Shown: positions 28,197-37,923, counted from the first letter of the stretch. The stretch is DNA of 64,000 bases from Caballeronia peredens (GCA_001544595.2 FCOH02000005.1:186001-250000), one strand, 5' to 3'. Notes: generated from the sequence alone by a model not told the origin. A program made the numbers and translations.

Positions 28197-28640
28197 ATGT
28201 GGTCTACATCCTGTCCGATTTCTTCTTCCGTCTCCAATAGCGATTTCCTGCGCGAACACGCGCGGCGCCTGCTTCGTCTCGCCCGCGACGGCGACACGAG
28301 CGCGTCGATGCCCGTGCTGCGCCGGTTGCTGGCGGCGAAACTCACGCACGCCGAACGGCTCGCCGACCTGCACGCGATCCGCGCCGACCTGCAACTGAAG
28401 CATCTTCTCGCGATGCTCGCCGCCGAACTCGGCTATGCGAACTGGGACGCGTGCAAGCTCGATATCGACGATCGGCCGGAAGCGATCATCGACCGCTATC
28501 GGCTGGACGCCGGCGCGTTCAACGACTTCGAGAAGAACTGGTTTGCGAGCGAGGCGCAGGCGCTCGACTGGCAGCGCGGGCACGGCGGCTATGTCGTGCG
28601 CTACGGCGAGCAGGCCGTGGCGATCCTGAAGCGCGAATGA
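28197..28640 (+). CDS. Small unknown protein with glyoxalase-related helical N-terminus
   Basis: Protein of 147 residues from ATG 28197 (AAGGGA upstream). Residues 12-75 form paired helices ending in LAAELGYANWDACK, a pattern seen in the helical domain associated with glyoxalase-superfamily proteins (the 'LGF-x-WN' type). The C-terminal half (FNDFEKNWFASEAQALDWQRGHGGYVVRYGEQAVAIL) is not recognised. No signal or membrane segment. Assignment to a family is tentative and no function is proposed. Confidence 0.65.
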   Translation: MWSTSCPISSSVSNSDFLREHARRLLRLARDGDTSASMPVLRRLLAAKLTHAERLADLHAIRADLQLKHLLAMLAAELGYANWDACKLDIDDRPEAIIDRYRLDAGAFNDFEKNWFASEAQALDWQRGHGGYVVRYGEQAVAILKRE

Positions 28641-28705
28641 AGCGCAATTGAAGCGCAAATAAGGGAAGTGACGCGGAAGGGTGACGCGCGCAAGAAGGAA
28701 GCGGC

Positions 28706-30178
28706 TCAGATGAGCTCGACTTCCTTCCAGTTCGCGCTAGAAAAAAAACGAGCCAGCTCCTTCGTGAGCTCGTTGAGCGCGCTCATCTCGGGTGGCGAGA
28801 TCTTGCGCACGTGCTGCGGATGGGTCCAGTCGCCGTAGACGAGCGCGACGGTCGAATCGTTCGATTTCACCGGCAGGAGCACGAACGCCTGCGCCTCGCC
28901 GAGCGTGTCCTTGTACCAGCGCGGCAGGCGCGCGTCGATGCGCGCGTCGTGCGCGTTCTCGATGAAGATGCCGACCGGATTCGTGATCGCCAGATGGAAC
29001 ACGTCCGGGCGGAATTCGGCCGAGAAGCGCAGTTGCTGCAACATCGGCTCGACGCCCGCGCCGAGCCCCAGCCGCGCGTGGAATTCGTTGTTGGCCTGGC
29101 GCACGAACACGACGGTGCGCGACAGGTGCAGGCTGCCCAGCAGCGACTCCGACGCGAGCGCGAGCGCGGGCGCCAGCGCGTTCTTCGACGGCAGCGAGCG
29201 CAAGTCCTCGACGCTCGCGCCGATGCGCGCCTCCGCCGAAACGTTGGCGCGCGCCATGGCGTCGGCGTTGGCCTGCAGCTCGGAAATCTCGCGGATCACG
29301 CCGTCGCTCGCTTCTTCGTCGGCGAGCGCGAGACTCATCGAGGCCAGCGTTTCGGCATCGGTGTTGAGCGCGCCGCTGTAGCGATTGGCGATGTCCACCA
29401 GCGTCGACTCGCGGCTGTCGGTGGCCGCGTTCTGCGCGGTGAGCGCATCGGCGACTTCGGTCGAATAGTTGGTGACGGCCTGCAGCCAGCGCACGTGCTT
29501 CGGCGTGGTTTCATCGACGGGCGAGCCGGGATCGCTCGCGCGCATGCCCTGGCGGATCGTCTCGGGCAGACGCCAGCGGTCCGCGGCCTCGATGCCGATT
29601 TCGTCGAAGGTCACGCCGAGCAGCGCCGCACAGGCGCTGCTGTCGCTGATATTTTCCGACGCCGCCTTGCGCCGCAACTGATCCCACTCGTGTTCGAGAT
29701 AGAACGCGACGAGCAGCTTGCCGATCTGCCGCATCAGCGTGCAGACGACCGCTTCCTCGGCGGAACGCAGGTCGGAATGCTCGGTGATCTGCCGCGCGAC
29801 GGCGCCCGAGAGCAGCGTGCGGTTGAGTTCGAGCTTGGCGTCGATACGCCGCGGCGCGCTCTGATGAAAGTGATCGACGATCTTCAGCCCGACGACGAGA
29901 TGGCCGACCGCGTCCATGCCGAGCACCATCAACGCGCGCGTGACCGTGGTGATGTTGCCGCCGAAGGCGATGTACATCGCCGAATTGGCGAGGCGCAGCA
30001 CCTTCTGCGTGAGGCCGACGTCCGACAGCACGACTTGCACGAGCGCCGTGAAGTCGAGGTCGTCATCGCTCATCGCGGACACGGTCGAGCGCAGCGCCTG
30101 AGAAAGCATGGGGAAATCCCCGCGCTCGCTCATGCGCGCCCACAACTTGTCCAGTAGTTCGGCCTTGGTGCGTGCCAT
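28706..30178 (-). CDS. HDOD domain signalling protein
   Basis: Cytoplasmic protein of 490 residues. The HDOD domain covers about 20-215 (VLSDVGLTQKVLRLANSAMY, TVTRALMVLGMDAV, LMRQIGKLLV), which is HD-GYP-related but lacks catalytic HD residues. A helical linker follows, and the C-terminal third (about 320-485) looks GAF-like. HDOD proteins act as scaffolds in chemotaxis and c-di-GMP signalling. It lies 146 bp downstream of the GGDEF-EAL gene on the same strand, so co-transcription is likely. Confidence 0.85.
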   Translation of the reverse strand: MARTKAELLDKLWARMSERGDFPMLSQALRSTVSAMSDDDLDFTALVQVVLSDVGLTQKVLRLANSAMYIAFGGNITTVTRALMVLGMDAVGHLVVGLKIVDHFHQSAPRRIDAKLELNRTLLSGAVARQITEHSDLRSAEEAVVCTLMRQIGKLLVAFYLEHEWDQLRRKAASENISDSSACAALLGVTFDEIGIEAADRWRLPETIRQGMRASDPGSPVDETTPKHVRWLQAVTNYSTEVADALTAQNAATDSRESTLVDIANRYSGALNTDAETLASMSLALADEEASDGVIREISELQANADAMARANVSAEARIGASVEDLRSLPSKNALAPALALASESLLGSLHLSRTVVFVRQANNEFHARLGLGAGVEPMLQQLRFSAEFRPDVFHLAITNPVGIFIENAHDARIDARLPRWYKDTLGEAQAFVLLPVKSNDSTVALVYGDWTHPQHVRKISPPEMSALNELTKELARFFSSANWKEVELI

Positions 30179-30324
30179 TGCTAAAAATTAGAACCTTGCT
30201 TGTTACGCGACGGCTATCCCGAGGCGGTCCGGCCAATCCTGTCCAGCGCCCGATAACATGGAAAGATACACGTTATTAGGGAGTTACGGCGTGTTCCTCG
30301 ATTAGAACACGAACCTATTGCCGC

Positions 30325-32271
30325 TCATATTGTCTCGTGCAACACGAGCGAATTCGATTGAAACGATTTCGCGAGCTCGTCCGACGGCAACGCGTGGCTG
30401 ATGAGCCAGCCCTGAATATGATCGCAACCGAGGTCGGCGAGCAAATCCCGCTGCGCTTCCGTCTCGACGCCTTCCGCGACGAGCTCCAGCCCGAGCGACT
30501 GCGCGAGCCCGACCACCGCGCTCACGATCGCGCGATTGTTTCGGGACGTAATCAGGTTCTCGACAAAGCTGCGGTCGATCTTGAGCTTCGACAGCGGAAA
30601 ACGTTGTAAATAGGCGAGGCTCGAATAGCCGGTGCCGAAGTCGTCGACGGCGAAGCGGATGCCGATCGAGGTCAGCGCTTCGAGCAGGCGCGTCGCTTCT
30701 TCCGGATCGTGCATCAGGAGGCTCTCGGTGATTTCGAACACGAGCCGGCTGGCGTCGATGCCCGTGAGCGCGAGCGCTTCCTTCACGGCGGCCGTGAAGC
30801 GTTTGTCGCGGAACTGCTGCGGCGACACGTTGACGGCGATGTAATCGAGCCGGATGCCGATCGCGTCCCACTGCGTGATCTGCATGCAGGCGGCCTTCAG
30901 CACCCAGTTGCCCAGATAGTTGATGAGCCCGATCGACTCCGCGAGCGGAATGAACGTCGACGGCGGCACCAGCCCGTGCACGGGATGATTCCAGCGCATC
31001 AGCGCCTCCACGCCGACCACGGCGCCCGTGCGGATCTTCGTGATCGGCTGGAAGTAGAGCGAGAACTCGCCGTTGCGCACGGCTTCGTACAGATCCGCTT
31101 CGAGCTTCAGGCGCTCCGCGTCGGCGGGGTTGTCGTCGATCGTATGGAAGACGAGCGCGTTGCCGCCCGATTCCTTCGCTTGCGCGAGCGCGTGATCGGC
31201 CATTCGCAACAGGCTCGTCTGCGCGCCGCTGCGCGCGTTCTTGCCCGCCTGATCCGGATACAGCGCGACGCCCACGCTCGCCGACAAATGCGTGTGCTGC
31301 CCGCGATGCCGGTACGGCTGCGCGATCGCGGTCAGCATGCGCCGCCCGAGACTCTCGGCGAGCTCCGGCGTCGTGCCCGGCGGCAGCAGCACGGCGAACT
31401 CGTCGCCGGCCACGCGCGCGACGCGCTCGCCGTGTCCGGCCGTGTGCTGGATGCGGCGCGCGGTCTCGCGCAGCAGTTCGTCGCCGGCGTCGTAGCCGAG
31501 CGCGCGGTTGATGCGCTGATAGTCGTCGATGTCGAGCAGCACGAGCCCCGCATGCGAGCGCGTGAGTTCCGCTTCCGCCTGCGCCGCCGCGATCGCCGAC
31601 TTGAGCGCGACCAGGTTTTCGAGGCCGGTGAGCGGATCGTGATGCATCGCGTGCGTGAGCGACGCCTCGCGCTCGCGCCAGTGCGACACGTCGAAAGCGG
31701 CGAGCGCGAAGCCCGGCGTGCCGCGCGCGGCCGTCGAGATGAGCCGCAGCTCGACGCAGATCGGATAGGTCAGTGACTTCACGACCGTCAGCGTCGCCGA
31801 TTCGAGCCTGCCGCTCGCGCGCGCCCGGGCGACGAGCGCGTGCAGTTCGTCGGCCTCCTCGGACGCGACGAGATCGTGCAGCGTCAGCATGCTCAGATAG
31901 TCGCGGTGATAGCCGATGAACTCGATGCTCGCATCCGAGACATACAGAAAGCGCAGCGCGTCGTCGAGCTGCGCGAGGAAATCGACGGCGCCGAGCGTGG
32001 ATTCGGAGGCGGGCGCGCGGAATCCGCCTTTCTGAGGCGGCGCGCCGGAAGGCGCTCCCGAAGACGCGGACACGGGCGCGGGCGAGGCGGCCGGCGTCAC
32101 GGCGGGCGCGCGAGGCGCGTCGTGTGCTTCGCCTGCTTCGTACGCTGCGGGACTCGAGCCGGACGCGTGCTCGCGGCGCTCGCGCGCGGCGCTTCCCCAT
32201 GCGCGGGAGAGCGCATCGAGCACGATGCGCCACGGTGCGCGGCGTGAGGCAGTGATCCGGTTCGCTTGCAT
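30325..32271 (-). CDS. GGDEF-EAL cyclic-di-GMP protein with PAS-like sensor
   Basis: Bifunctional-type c-di-GMP enzyme of 648 residues from ATG 32271; the longer frame from 32391 adds a low-complexity 40-residue lead. It has a Pro/Ala-rich linker, a PAS-like domain (about 90-200), GGDEF (about 210-375) and EAL (about 390-640). The GGDEF signature is AGDEF (288-292), a variant that can still be active. The EAL motif (422-424), ITESLL and DDFGTGYSSL are intact, so phosphodiesterase activity is likely. No membrane segment. It diverges from an EAL-HDOD gene. Confidence 0.88.
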   Translation of the reverse strand: MQANRITASRRAPWRIVLDALSRAWGSAARERREHASGSSPAAYEAGEAHDAPRAPAVTPAASPAPVSASSGAPSGAPPQKGGFRAPASESTLGAVDFLAQLDDALRFLYVSDASIEFIGYHRDYLSMLTLHDLVASEEADELHALVARARASGRLESATLTVVKSLTYPICVELRLISTAARGTPGFALAAFDVSHWREREASLTHAMHHDPLTGLENLVALKSAIAAAQAEAELTRSHAGLVLLDIDDYQRINRALGYDAGDELLRETARRIQHTAGHGERVARVAGDEFAVLLPPGTTPELAESLGRRMLTAIAQPYRHRGQHTHLSASVGVALYPDQAGKNARSGAQTSLLRMADHALAQAKESGGNALVFHTIDDNPADAERLKLEADLYEAVRNGEFSLYFQPITKIRTGAVVGVEALMRWNHPVHGLVPPSTFIPLAESIGLINYLGNWVLKAACMQITQWDAIGIRLDYIAVNVSPQQFRDKRFTAAVKEALALTGIDASRLVFEITESLLMHDPEEATRLLEALTSIGIRFAVDDFGTGYSSLAYLQRFPLSKLKIDRSFVENLITSRNNRAIVSAVVGLAQSLGLELVAEGVETEAQRDLLADLGCDHIQGWLISHALPSDELAKSFQSNSLVLHETI

Positions 32272-32754
32272 GATCTCGTTGGTTTGTGGCGGCCGCGGTC
32301 GGCTGGCCGGGCAAACGGCGGCGCGTGCAAGCCGCGGGTGCGCGGCCTGCCGCCGGGTTCGTCCCCGGTTCGTCGGATGGGGGCGCGGCACGCTCTATCA
32401 GGCGAGTTATCGGCTTTATCAGCGATTTCTTTAACCGGTCACGCGGGCGCAACAATCCGGGCCGGATCTCAAGAATGTCCAGGAATTGTCGATAGGAGTT
32501 ACGTATGATGTCGGCTGGCGAATTCGGTTACAGTGGCGCGTTCCCGGTGGGAACGGTTCCCCGCTATCGCCGATGCAGGGCCCCCGCCGCGCTGTTGACC
32601 ACCAGAATCCGTTCGACTCGTTCGCCCCCATGATCGAATCCAATACGTTGCCGGCCGGCGCCCCAGCCAGGGCGCCCGCGCCGGCCTTCATGCAAAGCCC
32701 AGAAGCGCCGGCGGCCGTGTCCGCGTTGCGGCGCGCAGCCACGCGGTTTCCGTC
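32272..32754. other. Divergent intergenic region between two EAL-domain genes
   Basis: About 480 bases with no gene I can support. Short frames here have no ribosome site or coding character. The only structure noticed is the triple inverted repeat at 32540-32561, listed separately. Confidence 0.5.
32540..32561. repeat. Three alternating GTTCCC/GGGAAC half-sites
   Basis: GTTCCC (32540-32545), GGGAAC (32549-32554) and GTTCCC (32556-32561) form two overlapping perfect inverted repeats with 3-base and 1-base spacers. They lie about 195 bp before the EAL-HDOD start. The arrangement suggests an operator with two alternative dyads; no regulator is known for it. Confidence 0.5.
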
Positions 32755-34053
32755 ATGCCCAATTCGTCCCTGAAGCGCGCGACGCTCGCGAAGCGCGGGC
32801 AGAGCGTCTATGTCGGGCGTCAGCCGATCCTCGACGTCGACGGCGCGCTCGTCGCCTACGAACTGCTGTTTCGCGACAGCCCCGACAATCGCGCCCGCGT
32901 CCATGACGACGTGCAGGCGACCGCGCATGTCGTCGCGCGCACGGTGGGGGAGATCGGCGTGCCGGCGGTGCTCGGCCCGCATCCGGGCTACGTGAACATG
33001 AGCCGTGAACTGCTGTTCGACGACATCGTCCACATCATGCATCCCGAGCGCTTCGTGCTGGAGCTGCTGGAGAACATCACGTTCGACGAGGCGCTCTTCA
33101 AGCGCTGCGCGCAGTTGCGCAACGCGGGCTTCCGCTTCGCGCTCGACGACGTGATCCGGCTCGACGACGCGCTGCTCGCGGCGCTTCCTTCAGTGGATAT
33201 CGTCAAGGTCGATTTCCTCGCGGCCGATCACGCGCATCTACCCGAACTCGCGGCGACGCTCAAGCGCCGCGGCAAGCTGCTCGTCGCGGAGAAGATCGAA
33301 ACGCGCGACGACTTCATGCAGGCCAGAAACCTCGGCTTCGACTTTTTTCAGGGGTACTTCTTCGCGCGACCGCAAGTACTGTCGGCGCGGCGCGCGAGCC
33401 CGGCGCGCGGCTCGCTGCTGCGCCTGATGGCCGTGCTCGCCGGCGAACCCGGCATGCGCGAGCTGGAGATGGAGCTGAAGCGCAATCCGGACATCGTCGT
33501 GCAATTGATGCGTCTCGCCAATTCGAGCGCGCAGACGCGCGGGCGGCGCGTGTCGTCGCTGCGCGAGGCGATCGCGGCCACCGGCACGCGCCAGCTGATG
33601 CGCTGGGCGCAGCTTCTCCTCTACGCGGACGGCAGCGGGCTGCCGTGGCGTTCGGACCCGCTGCTGCAACTCGTCGGCACGCGCGCGCGTTTTCTGGAAC
33701 TCGCCGCCGCCGCGCTGCGTCCCGAGGACGAAGCGTTTTCGGACGCCGCCTTCATGACGGGCATCTTCTCGCTCGTGCACGTGGTGCTCGACATGCAGCC
33801 GGCGGAAATTCTCGATAAGCTGCATCTGGCGGCGGAAATCCGCGCGGCGATCCTCACGGGCGAAGGCCCGCTCGGCGCGCTGCTCGGCATCGCGCGGGCG
33901 GCGGAGCGCGGCGACGCGCCCGCCATCGACGCGAGCCGTCACGCGCAGCCGGTGCTCGATATCCTCACGCCCGCCGTGCTGGCGAAGCTGCAGGTCGAGG
34001 CGGCCGCATGGTTCGCCGAGCATCGCATGGATCAGAACGCGGACGACGCCTGA
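32755..34053 (+). CDS. EAL-HDOD (YuxH-type) signalling protein
   Basis: Protein of 432 residues with an N-terminal EAL-like domain (about 17-220) and a C-terminal HDOD domain (about 225-420). The EAL signature is degraded to ELL in VAYELLFRD, and the downstream catalytic acidic residues are incomplete, so it is more likely a c-di-GMP sensor or scaffold than an enzyme. No upstream in-frame ATG or GTG was found, so ATG 32755 is used although its ribosome site is poor. It is the third HDOD/EAL-type gene in about 5 kb. Confidence 0.87.
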   Translation: MPNSSLKRATLAKRGQSVYVGRQPILDVDGALVAYELLFRDSPDNRARVHDDVQATAHVVARTVGEIGVPAVLGPHPGYVNMSRELLFDDIVHIMHPERFVLELLENITFDEALFKRCAQLRNAGFRFALDDVIRLDDALLAALPSVDIVKVDFLAADHAHLPELAATLKRRGKLLVAEKIETRDDFMQARNLGFDFFQGYFFARPQVLSARRASPARGSLLRLMAVLAGEPGMRELEMELKRNPDIVVQLMRLANSSAQTRGRRVSSLREAIAATGTRQLMRWAQLLLYADGSGLPWRSDPLLQLVGTRARFLELAAAALRPEDEAFSDAAFMTGIFSLVHVVLDMQPAEILDKLHLAAEIRAAILTGEGPLGALLGIARAAERGDAPAIDASRHAQPVLDILTPAVLAKLQVEAAAWFAEHRMDQNADDA

Positions 34054-34110
34054 CGCGCGCGTCGCCGGATCGAAGAGAGTCATCGAACGCAGTCATCGAA
34101 AGGAGCGAGC

Positions 34111-34692
34111 ATGAAGAGCAAGCTTTCCCGCTTCACGGCCGGTTGCGCCATCTCGGTCGCCGCGCTGCTCGGCTGCGCGGTCGCGGCCTGGCCGCTCGCG
34201 GCGGGCGCGACGCTCAAGCCCGGCGACGCCGCGCCGGACTTCACCGCGCAGGCGTCGCTCGGCGGCAACGTGTACGACTACAAACTCGCCGACGCGCTGA
34301 AGAAAGGCCCGGTCGTCCTGTACTTCTATCCGGCGGCGTTCACGAAAGGCTGCACGATCGAGGCGCACGAGTTCGCCGAGGCGGTCGATCAATACAAGGC
34401 CGAGGGCGCGACCGTGATCGGCGTGTCGCACGACAACATCGACACGCTGAAGAAGTTCTCCGTGAGCGAATGCCGCAGCAAGTTCCCGGTCGCGGCCGAC
34501 GCGGACTCGAAGATCATCCACTCCTACGACGCCTCCATGCCGATGAAAAGCACGATGGCCAATCGCGTGTCCTACGTGATCGCGCCGGACGGCCACGTGA
34601 TCTACGAATACACGAGCCTGTCGCCGGACCAGCATGTCGCGAACACGCTGCAGGCGCTGCGCGACTGGAACGCGAAACACAAGGCGCAGTGA
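34111..34692 (+). CDS. Exported peroxiredoxin (AhpC/TSA-Bcp type)
   Basis: Thiol peroxidase of 193 residues with an N-terminal signal peptide (hydrophobic about 13-32), so it should act in the periplasm. The peroxidatic Cys is at 81 in FYPAAFTKGC; the usual TxxC threonine is present. A second Cys at 121 (SVSECRSKF) could resolve it; in typical Bcp the resolving Cys is five residues away, which differs here. The ribosome site AAGGAGCGAGC precedes the ATG. Confidence 0.87.
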   Translation: MKSKLSRFTAGCAISVAALLGCAVAAWPLAAGATLKPGDAAPDFTAQASLGGNVYDYKLADALKKGPVVLYFYPAAFTKGCTIEAHEFAEAVDQYKAEGATVIGVSHDNIDTLKKFSVSECRSKFPVAADADSKIIHSYDASMPMKSTMANRVSYVIAPDGHVIYEYTSLSPDQHVANTLQALRDWNAKHKAQ

Positions 34693-34721
34693 TGCGCGTG
34701 ATCCCGCACGGGTGAGCTGCC

Positions 34722-35213
34722 ATGCCCATCGTCATCGCATTCGTCATTCTGGCGCTGCTGATCTACGGCGCCGTATGGTCGTTCAACGCGCTGCATGCGC
34801 ACTTCGGCCTCGGCGTGGCCGTGGGCGCGGCGGTCGTAGTGGCGGCCGCCATCGCGGCGGGCGTGATGCGCTGGCTCGCGAGCCGGCGCGAGATCGCGCC
34901 GAATCTGCGCAAGGGCGAAAACGGCGACTGGACGCACGAGCTGCGCACCGACTGGGGCGGCGTGCGGGTCGCGGCGGGCAAGCGCCTGTGCGACGTGCGT
35001 GTCGGCGAGGAGCGCGGCAGCTATATCTTCGCCGACCTGCGCGGCGCGCGCGTGCAGGAGCCGGGCGGCGGGAGCGGCGCGCCGGGCGCGTGGCAGGTCG
35101 TGCTCGACGTGCAGGATCCGAAGCACGGCGCATGGACGCTGCCGATGCGCGATCGCGGCGAAGCGCACAAGTGGGCGCGCATCCTGTCGCTCGCGACGCG
35201 GCAAAAGCTCTGA
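34722..35213 (+). CDS. Unknown membrane-anchored protein
   Basis: Protein of 163 residues with two adjacent N-terminal hydrophobic helices (about 3-20 and 29-48), followed by a soluble domain of about 115 residues with a Gly-rich loop (EPGGGSGAPGAW). No family recognised. It starts 29 bp after the peroxiredoxin gene on the same strand and ends 13 bp from the convergent cydB stop. Confidence 0.7.
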   Translation: MPIVIAFVILALLIYGAVWSFNALHAHFGLGVAVGAAVVVAAAIAAGVMRWLASRREIAPNLRKGENGDWTHELRTDWGGVRVAAGKRLCDVRVGEERGSYIFADLRGARVQEPGGGSGAPGAWQVVLDVQDPKHGAWTLPMRDRGEAHKWARILSLATRQKL

Positions 35214-35226
35214 GCCTGTTGCGCAG

Positions 35227-36234
35227 CTATTCCGCGTGATAACCCATGTCGCCGCGCACCTTGCCGCGAAACACCCAGTACGACCAGATCACGTAGATAA
35301 CGAGCACGGGCAGCAGGAACATCGTGCCGATCAGCAGAAACTGATGCGACAGCGGCGCGGCCGATGCGTCCCACAGCGTCACCGACGGCGGCGCGATGAA
35401 CGGCCACAGGCTGATGACGAGTCCCGTGAACGCAAGAAAGAACAGCCCGATCGAGCATAGAAACGGCGCCACTTCGCGGCGCTTCGCGAGGCTTGTCCAG
35501 AGCGTCCACGCGAGCAGGGCGGTGAGCACCGGCACCGGCGCGAACGCCAGACTGTCCGGAAAGCCGAACCAGCGCGCTGCGATCCGCGCGTCCTTGAGCG
35601 GTGTCCACAGGCTGATGAGCAGAATGAACGCGATCACGCCGATCAGCGCGTAACGCGCCATCCTGCGGCCCCATTCCTGCAGTTCGCCTTCGGTCTTGAG
35701 CACGAGCCAGGTCGTGCCCTGCAGCGCATAGCCGAAGATCAGTCCCACGCCGACCAGCAACGGAAACGGCGCGACCCAGTTCCAGCTCGTGCCGACATAG
35801 ACGCGGCCTTCGATCGGAAAGCCCTGGATGAACATGCCGAGCACGATGCCCTGCGACACCGTCGCGACGAGCGAGCCGCAGCCGAACGCGGCGTCCCACA
35901 GCCACTTGCGCGCGCCGATCACTTCGCGGAACTCGAACGCGACGCCGCGAAAGATCAGCCCGAGCAGCATGAAGAGAATCGGGAAATAGACCGCCGGCAC
36001 GATGATCGCGAACGCGAGCGGGAACACCGCGAACAGTCCGCCGCCGCCGAGCACGAGCCACGTCTCGTTGAAGTCCCAGACCGGCGCGACGGAGTTGATC
36101 ATCAGATCGCGCGATTCGGCGTCGCGGCGCAGCAGGAACATCATGCCGACGCCCAGATCGAAGCCGTCGAGCAGCACGTACATGAACACCGCCAGCGCGA
36201 GAATGGCAGCCCACAACGGCACGAGATCGAGCAT
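35227..36234 (-). CDS. cydB: Quinol oxidase subunit II, cytochrome bd/CIO type
   Basis: Integral membrane subunit of 335 residues of the bd-type terminal oxidase that reduces O2 with ubiquinol. Family landmarks are the opening WAAILALAVFMYVLLDGFDLG, NSVAPVWDFNETWLVLGGGG and the quinol-oxidase FEFRE segment, with eight or nine hydrophobic helices. It starts 54 bp after the cydA stop. No small CydX/DUF2474 frame follows on this strand before the convergent gene. Confidence 0.94.
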   Translation of the reverse strand: MLDLVPLWAAILALAVFMYVLLDGFDLGVGMMFLLRRDAESRDLMINSVAPVWDFNETWLVLGGGGLFAVFPLAFAIIVPAVYFPILFMLLGLIFRGVAFEFREVIGARKWLWDAAFGCGSLVATVSQGIVLGMFIQGFPIEGRVYVGTSWNWVAPFPLLVGVGLIFGYALQGTTWLVLKTEGELQEWGRRMARYALIGVIAFILLISLWTPLKDARIAARWFGFPDSLAFAPVPVLTALLAWTLWTSLAKRREVAPFLCSIGLFFLAFTGLVISLWPFIAPPSVTLWDASAAPLSHQFLLIGTMFLLPVLVIYVIWSYWVFRGKVRGDMGYHAE

Positions 36235-36288
36235 CGCGTTCTCCGGTTTCGTTCGTCTCAGTGGCGCTCAAGGCGCGCCCGGGTTCCG

Positions 36289-37743
36289 TCACGTGCGGCC
36301 GCGGCCCGGCGGCACGATGTCGTCGTCGCGCACGGCTTGCGACCCGCCCGCACCCGCCGATACCGCCGAGAGCGGGCGCGCGGCGCGCGTCTTCGCGTCG
36401 AGTTCGTCCTTTTCGTGCGCATGCGCCACTTCCGCCGGCCCGACGCGCACCAGGCGCCGCAGCAGGAAAAACCCCGCGCCGAAGATCACGAGATACGCGA
36501 GCACGTAAAGCAGCCACGACAGGCCGACGTCGGCGGCGGTGAGCGAGGGCGTCACCGAATCTTTCGTGCGCAGGATGCCGTACACGGTCCAGGGCTGACG
36601 GCCCGCTTCGGTGGTCGTCCAGCCGGCGATCACGGCGATGAAGCCGAGCGGCATCGCCCAGGTCGCGCAGCGCAGCCACAGCGCGCTCGTTTCGACGCGC
36701 CCGCGCGCGAACAGCACGATGCCCCACAACACGAGCGCGAACATCAGAAGCGCGATGCCCACCATGATGTGAAAGGCGAAGAACACGACCGCGACATTCG
36801 GCCGGTCCTCGCGCGGAAAGTCTTTCAGTCCGCGGACGTAGCCGTTCGGATCGTGGGTCAGATAGAGGCTGCCCAGCACCGGAATCGAAATCTCGAAACG
36901 ATTGCGCTCCTCGTCCTGATCGGGAATCGAGAAGATATTGGCGGGAATGCGCGTGCCGGATTCCCACAGGCCTTCCATCGCGGCGAGCTTGGCGGGCTGA
37001 TACTTCAGCGTGTTGAGACCGTGCGAGTCGCCGAGCACCATCTGGATCGGCACCATGATGATCAGAAAGATCAGCGACATCTTCACCATCACGCGGCTTT
37101 CCTCCAGCGCCCGGCGCTCGCGCAGGTACATGGCGCCGATGCCGAGAATCACGAAGCCCGTCGTCACGAGGAACGCGCTGACCGTGTGACTCAGCCGATA
37201 GGGAAACGACGGCGTGAAGATCACGTCGAAGAAGCTCACCACTTCGAAGCGGCCGTCGGGCAGCATGCGGTGGCCCTGCGGCGTCTGCATCCAGCTGTTG
37301 ACCGCGAGAATCCAGAACGACGAGATCACGGTGCCCGCCGCGACGAAGATCGCCGACATCACGTGCGCCCACTGCGGCACGAGCTTGCGCCCGAACAGCA
37401 GCACGCCGAGAAAGGCCGATTCGAGGAAGAATGCCGTCAGCACTTCGTAGCCCATCAGCGGGCCGACGACGTTGGCGGTGGCATCGGAGAAGCGGCTCCA
37501 GTTGGTGCCGAACTGGAACGGCATCACGATGCCCGACACCACGCCCATGCCGAACGACACCGCGAAAATCTTCAGCCAGAACGCGGAGAGCCGCCGGTAG
37601 ACGTCGCGTTTGGTGATCCACCAGTTGAATTCGAGGGTGGCGATGAAGCAGGACAGGCCGACCGTGAACGCCGGAAGCAGAATGTGGAACGCGACGACCC
37701 AGGCGAACTGGAAGCGGGAGAGCAGGACCGAATCGACATCCAT
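36289..37743 (-). CDS. cydA: Quinol oxidase subunit I, cyanide-insensitive (CioA-like) type
   Basis: Haem-binding subunit of 484 residues. The start ATG at 37743 follows AAGGAG and begins MDVDSVLLSRFQFAWVVAFH with the N-terminal haem ligand region. The signature HGLNTLKYQPAKLAAMEGLW and a short Q-loop fit the cyanide-insensitive subgroup. It forms an operon with cydB and diverges from the guanidine exporter. No clear FNR/ANR site was found upstream, so the expected low-oxygen control is not supported by sequence. Confidence 0.94.
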   Translation of the reverse strand: MDVDSVLLSRFQFAWVVAFHILLPAFTVGLSCFIATLEFNWWITKRDVYRRLSAFWLKIFAVSFGMGVVSGIVMPFQFGTNWSRFSDATANVVGPLMGYEVLTAFFLESAFLGVLLFGRKLVPQWAHVMSAIFVAAGTVISSFWILAVNSWMQTPQGHRMLPDGRFEVVSFFDVIFTPSFPYRLSHTVSAFLVTTGFVILGIGAMYLRERRALEESRVMVKMSLIFLIIMVPIQMVLGDSHGLNTLKYQPAKLAAMEGLWESGTRIPANIFSIPDQDEERNRFEISIPVLGSLYLTHDPNGYVRGLKDFPREDRPNVAVVFFAFHIMVGIALLMFALVLWGIVLFARGRVETSALWLRCATWAMPLGFIAVIAGWTTTEAGRQPWTVYGILRTKDSVTPSLTAADVGLSWLLYVLAYLVIFGAGFFLLRRLVRVGPAEVAHAHEKDELDAKTRAARPLSAVSAGAGGSQAVRDDDIVPPGRGRT

Positions 37744-37894
37744 GAACGCTCCTTGGTTCAGGTCTCTTGGTTCAGATCGATGAACGGACAGTCGAAGGGG
37801 CGCGCCTCGCGCGGGCGCTTTTCGCATTAATACACGGTTTTCAGGACAGCGGCCACGCGCCGCGCGGCGTCGGGTCGCAGGCCGCCGGCGTCGC

Positions 37895-37923
37895 GTGCCA
37901 CTAATGCACCGATTTGGTACAAT
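37895..37923 (+). promoter_or_regulatory. Promoter of the guanidine exporter
   Basis: GTGCCA and TACAAT with a 17-base spacer (four of six matches at -35, five of six at -10). The predicted start near 37930 sits just upstream of the riboswitch hairpins. Confidence 0.55.

Noticed and set aside
35021..37621. 866-codon minus-strand frame across cydA and cydB
   Set aside because: Out of phase with both oxidase subunits, which are full-length and motif-complete in the other frames.
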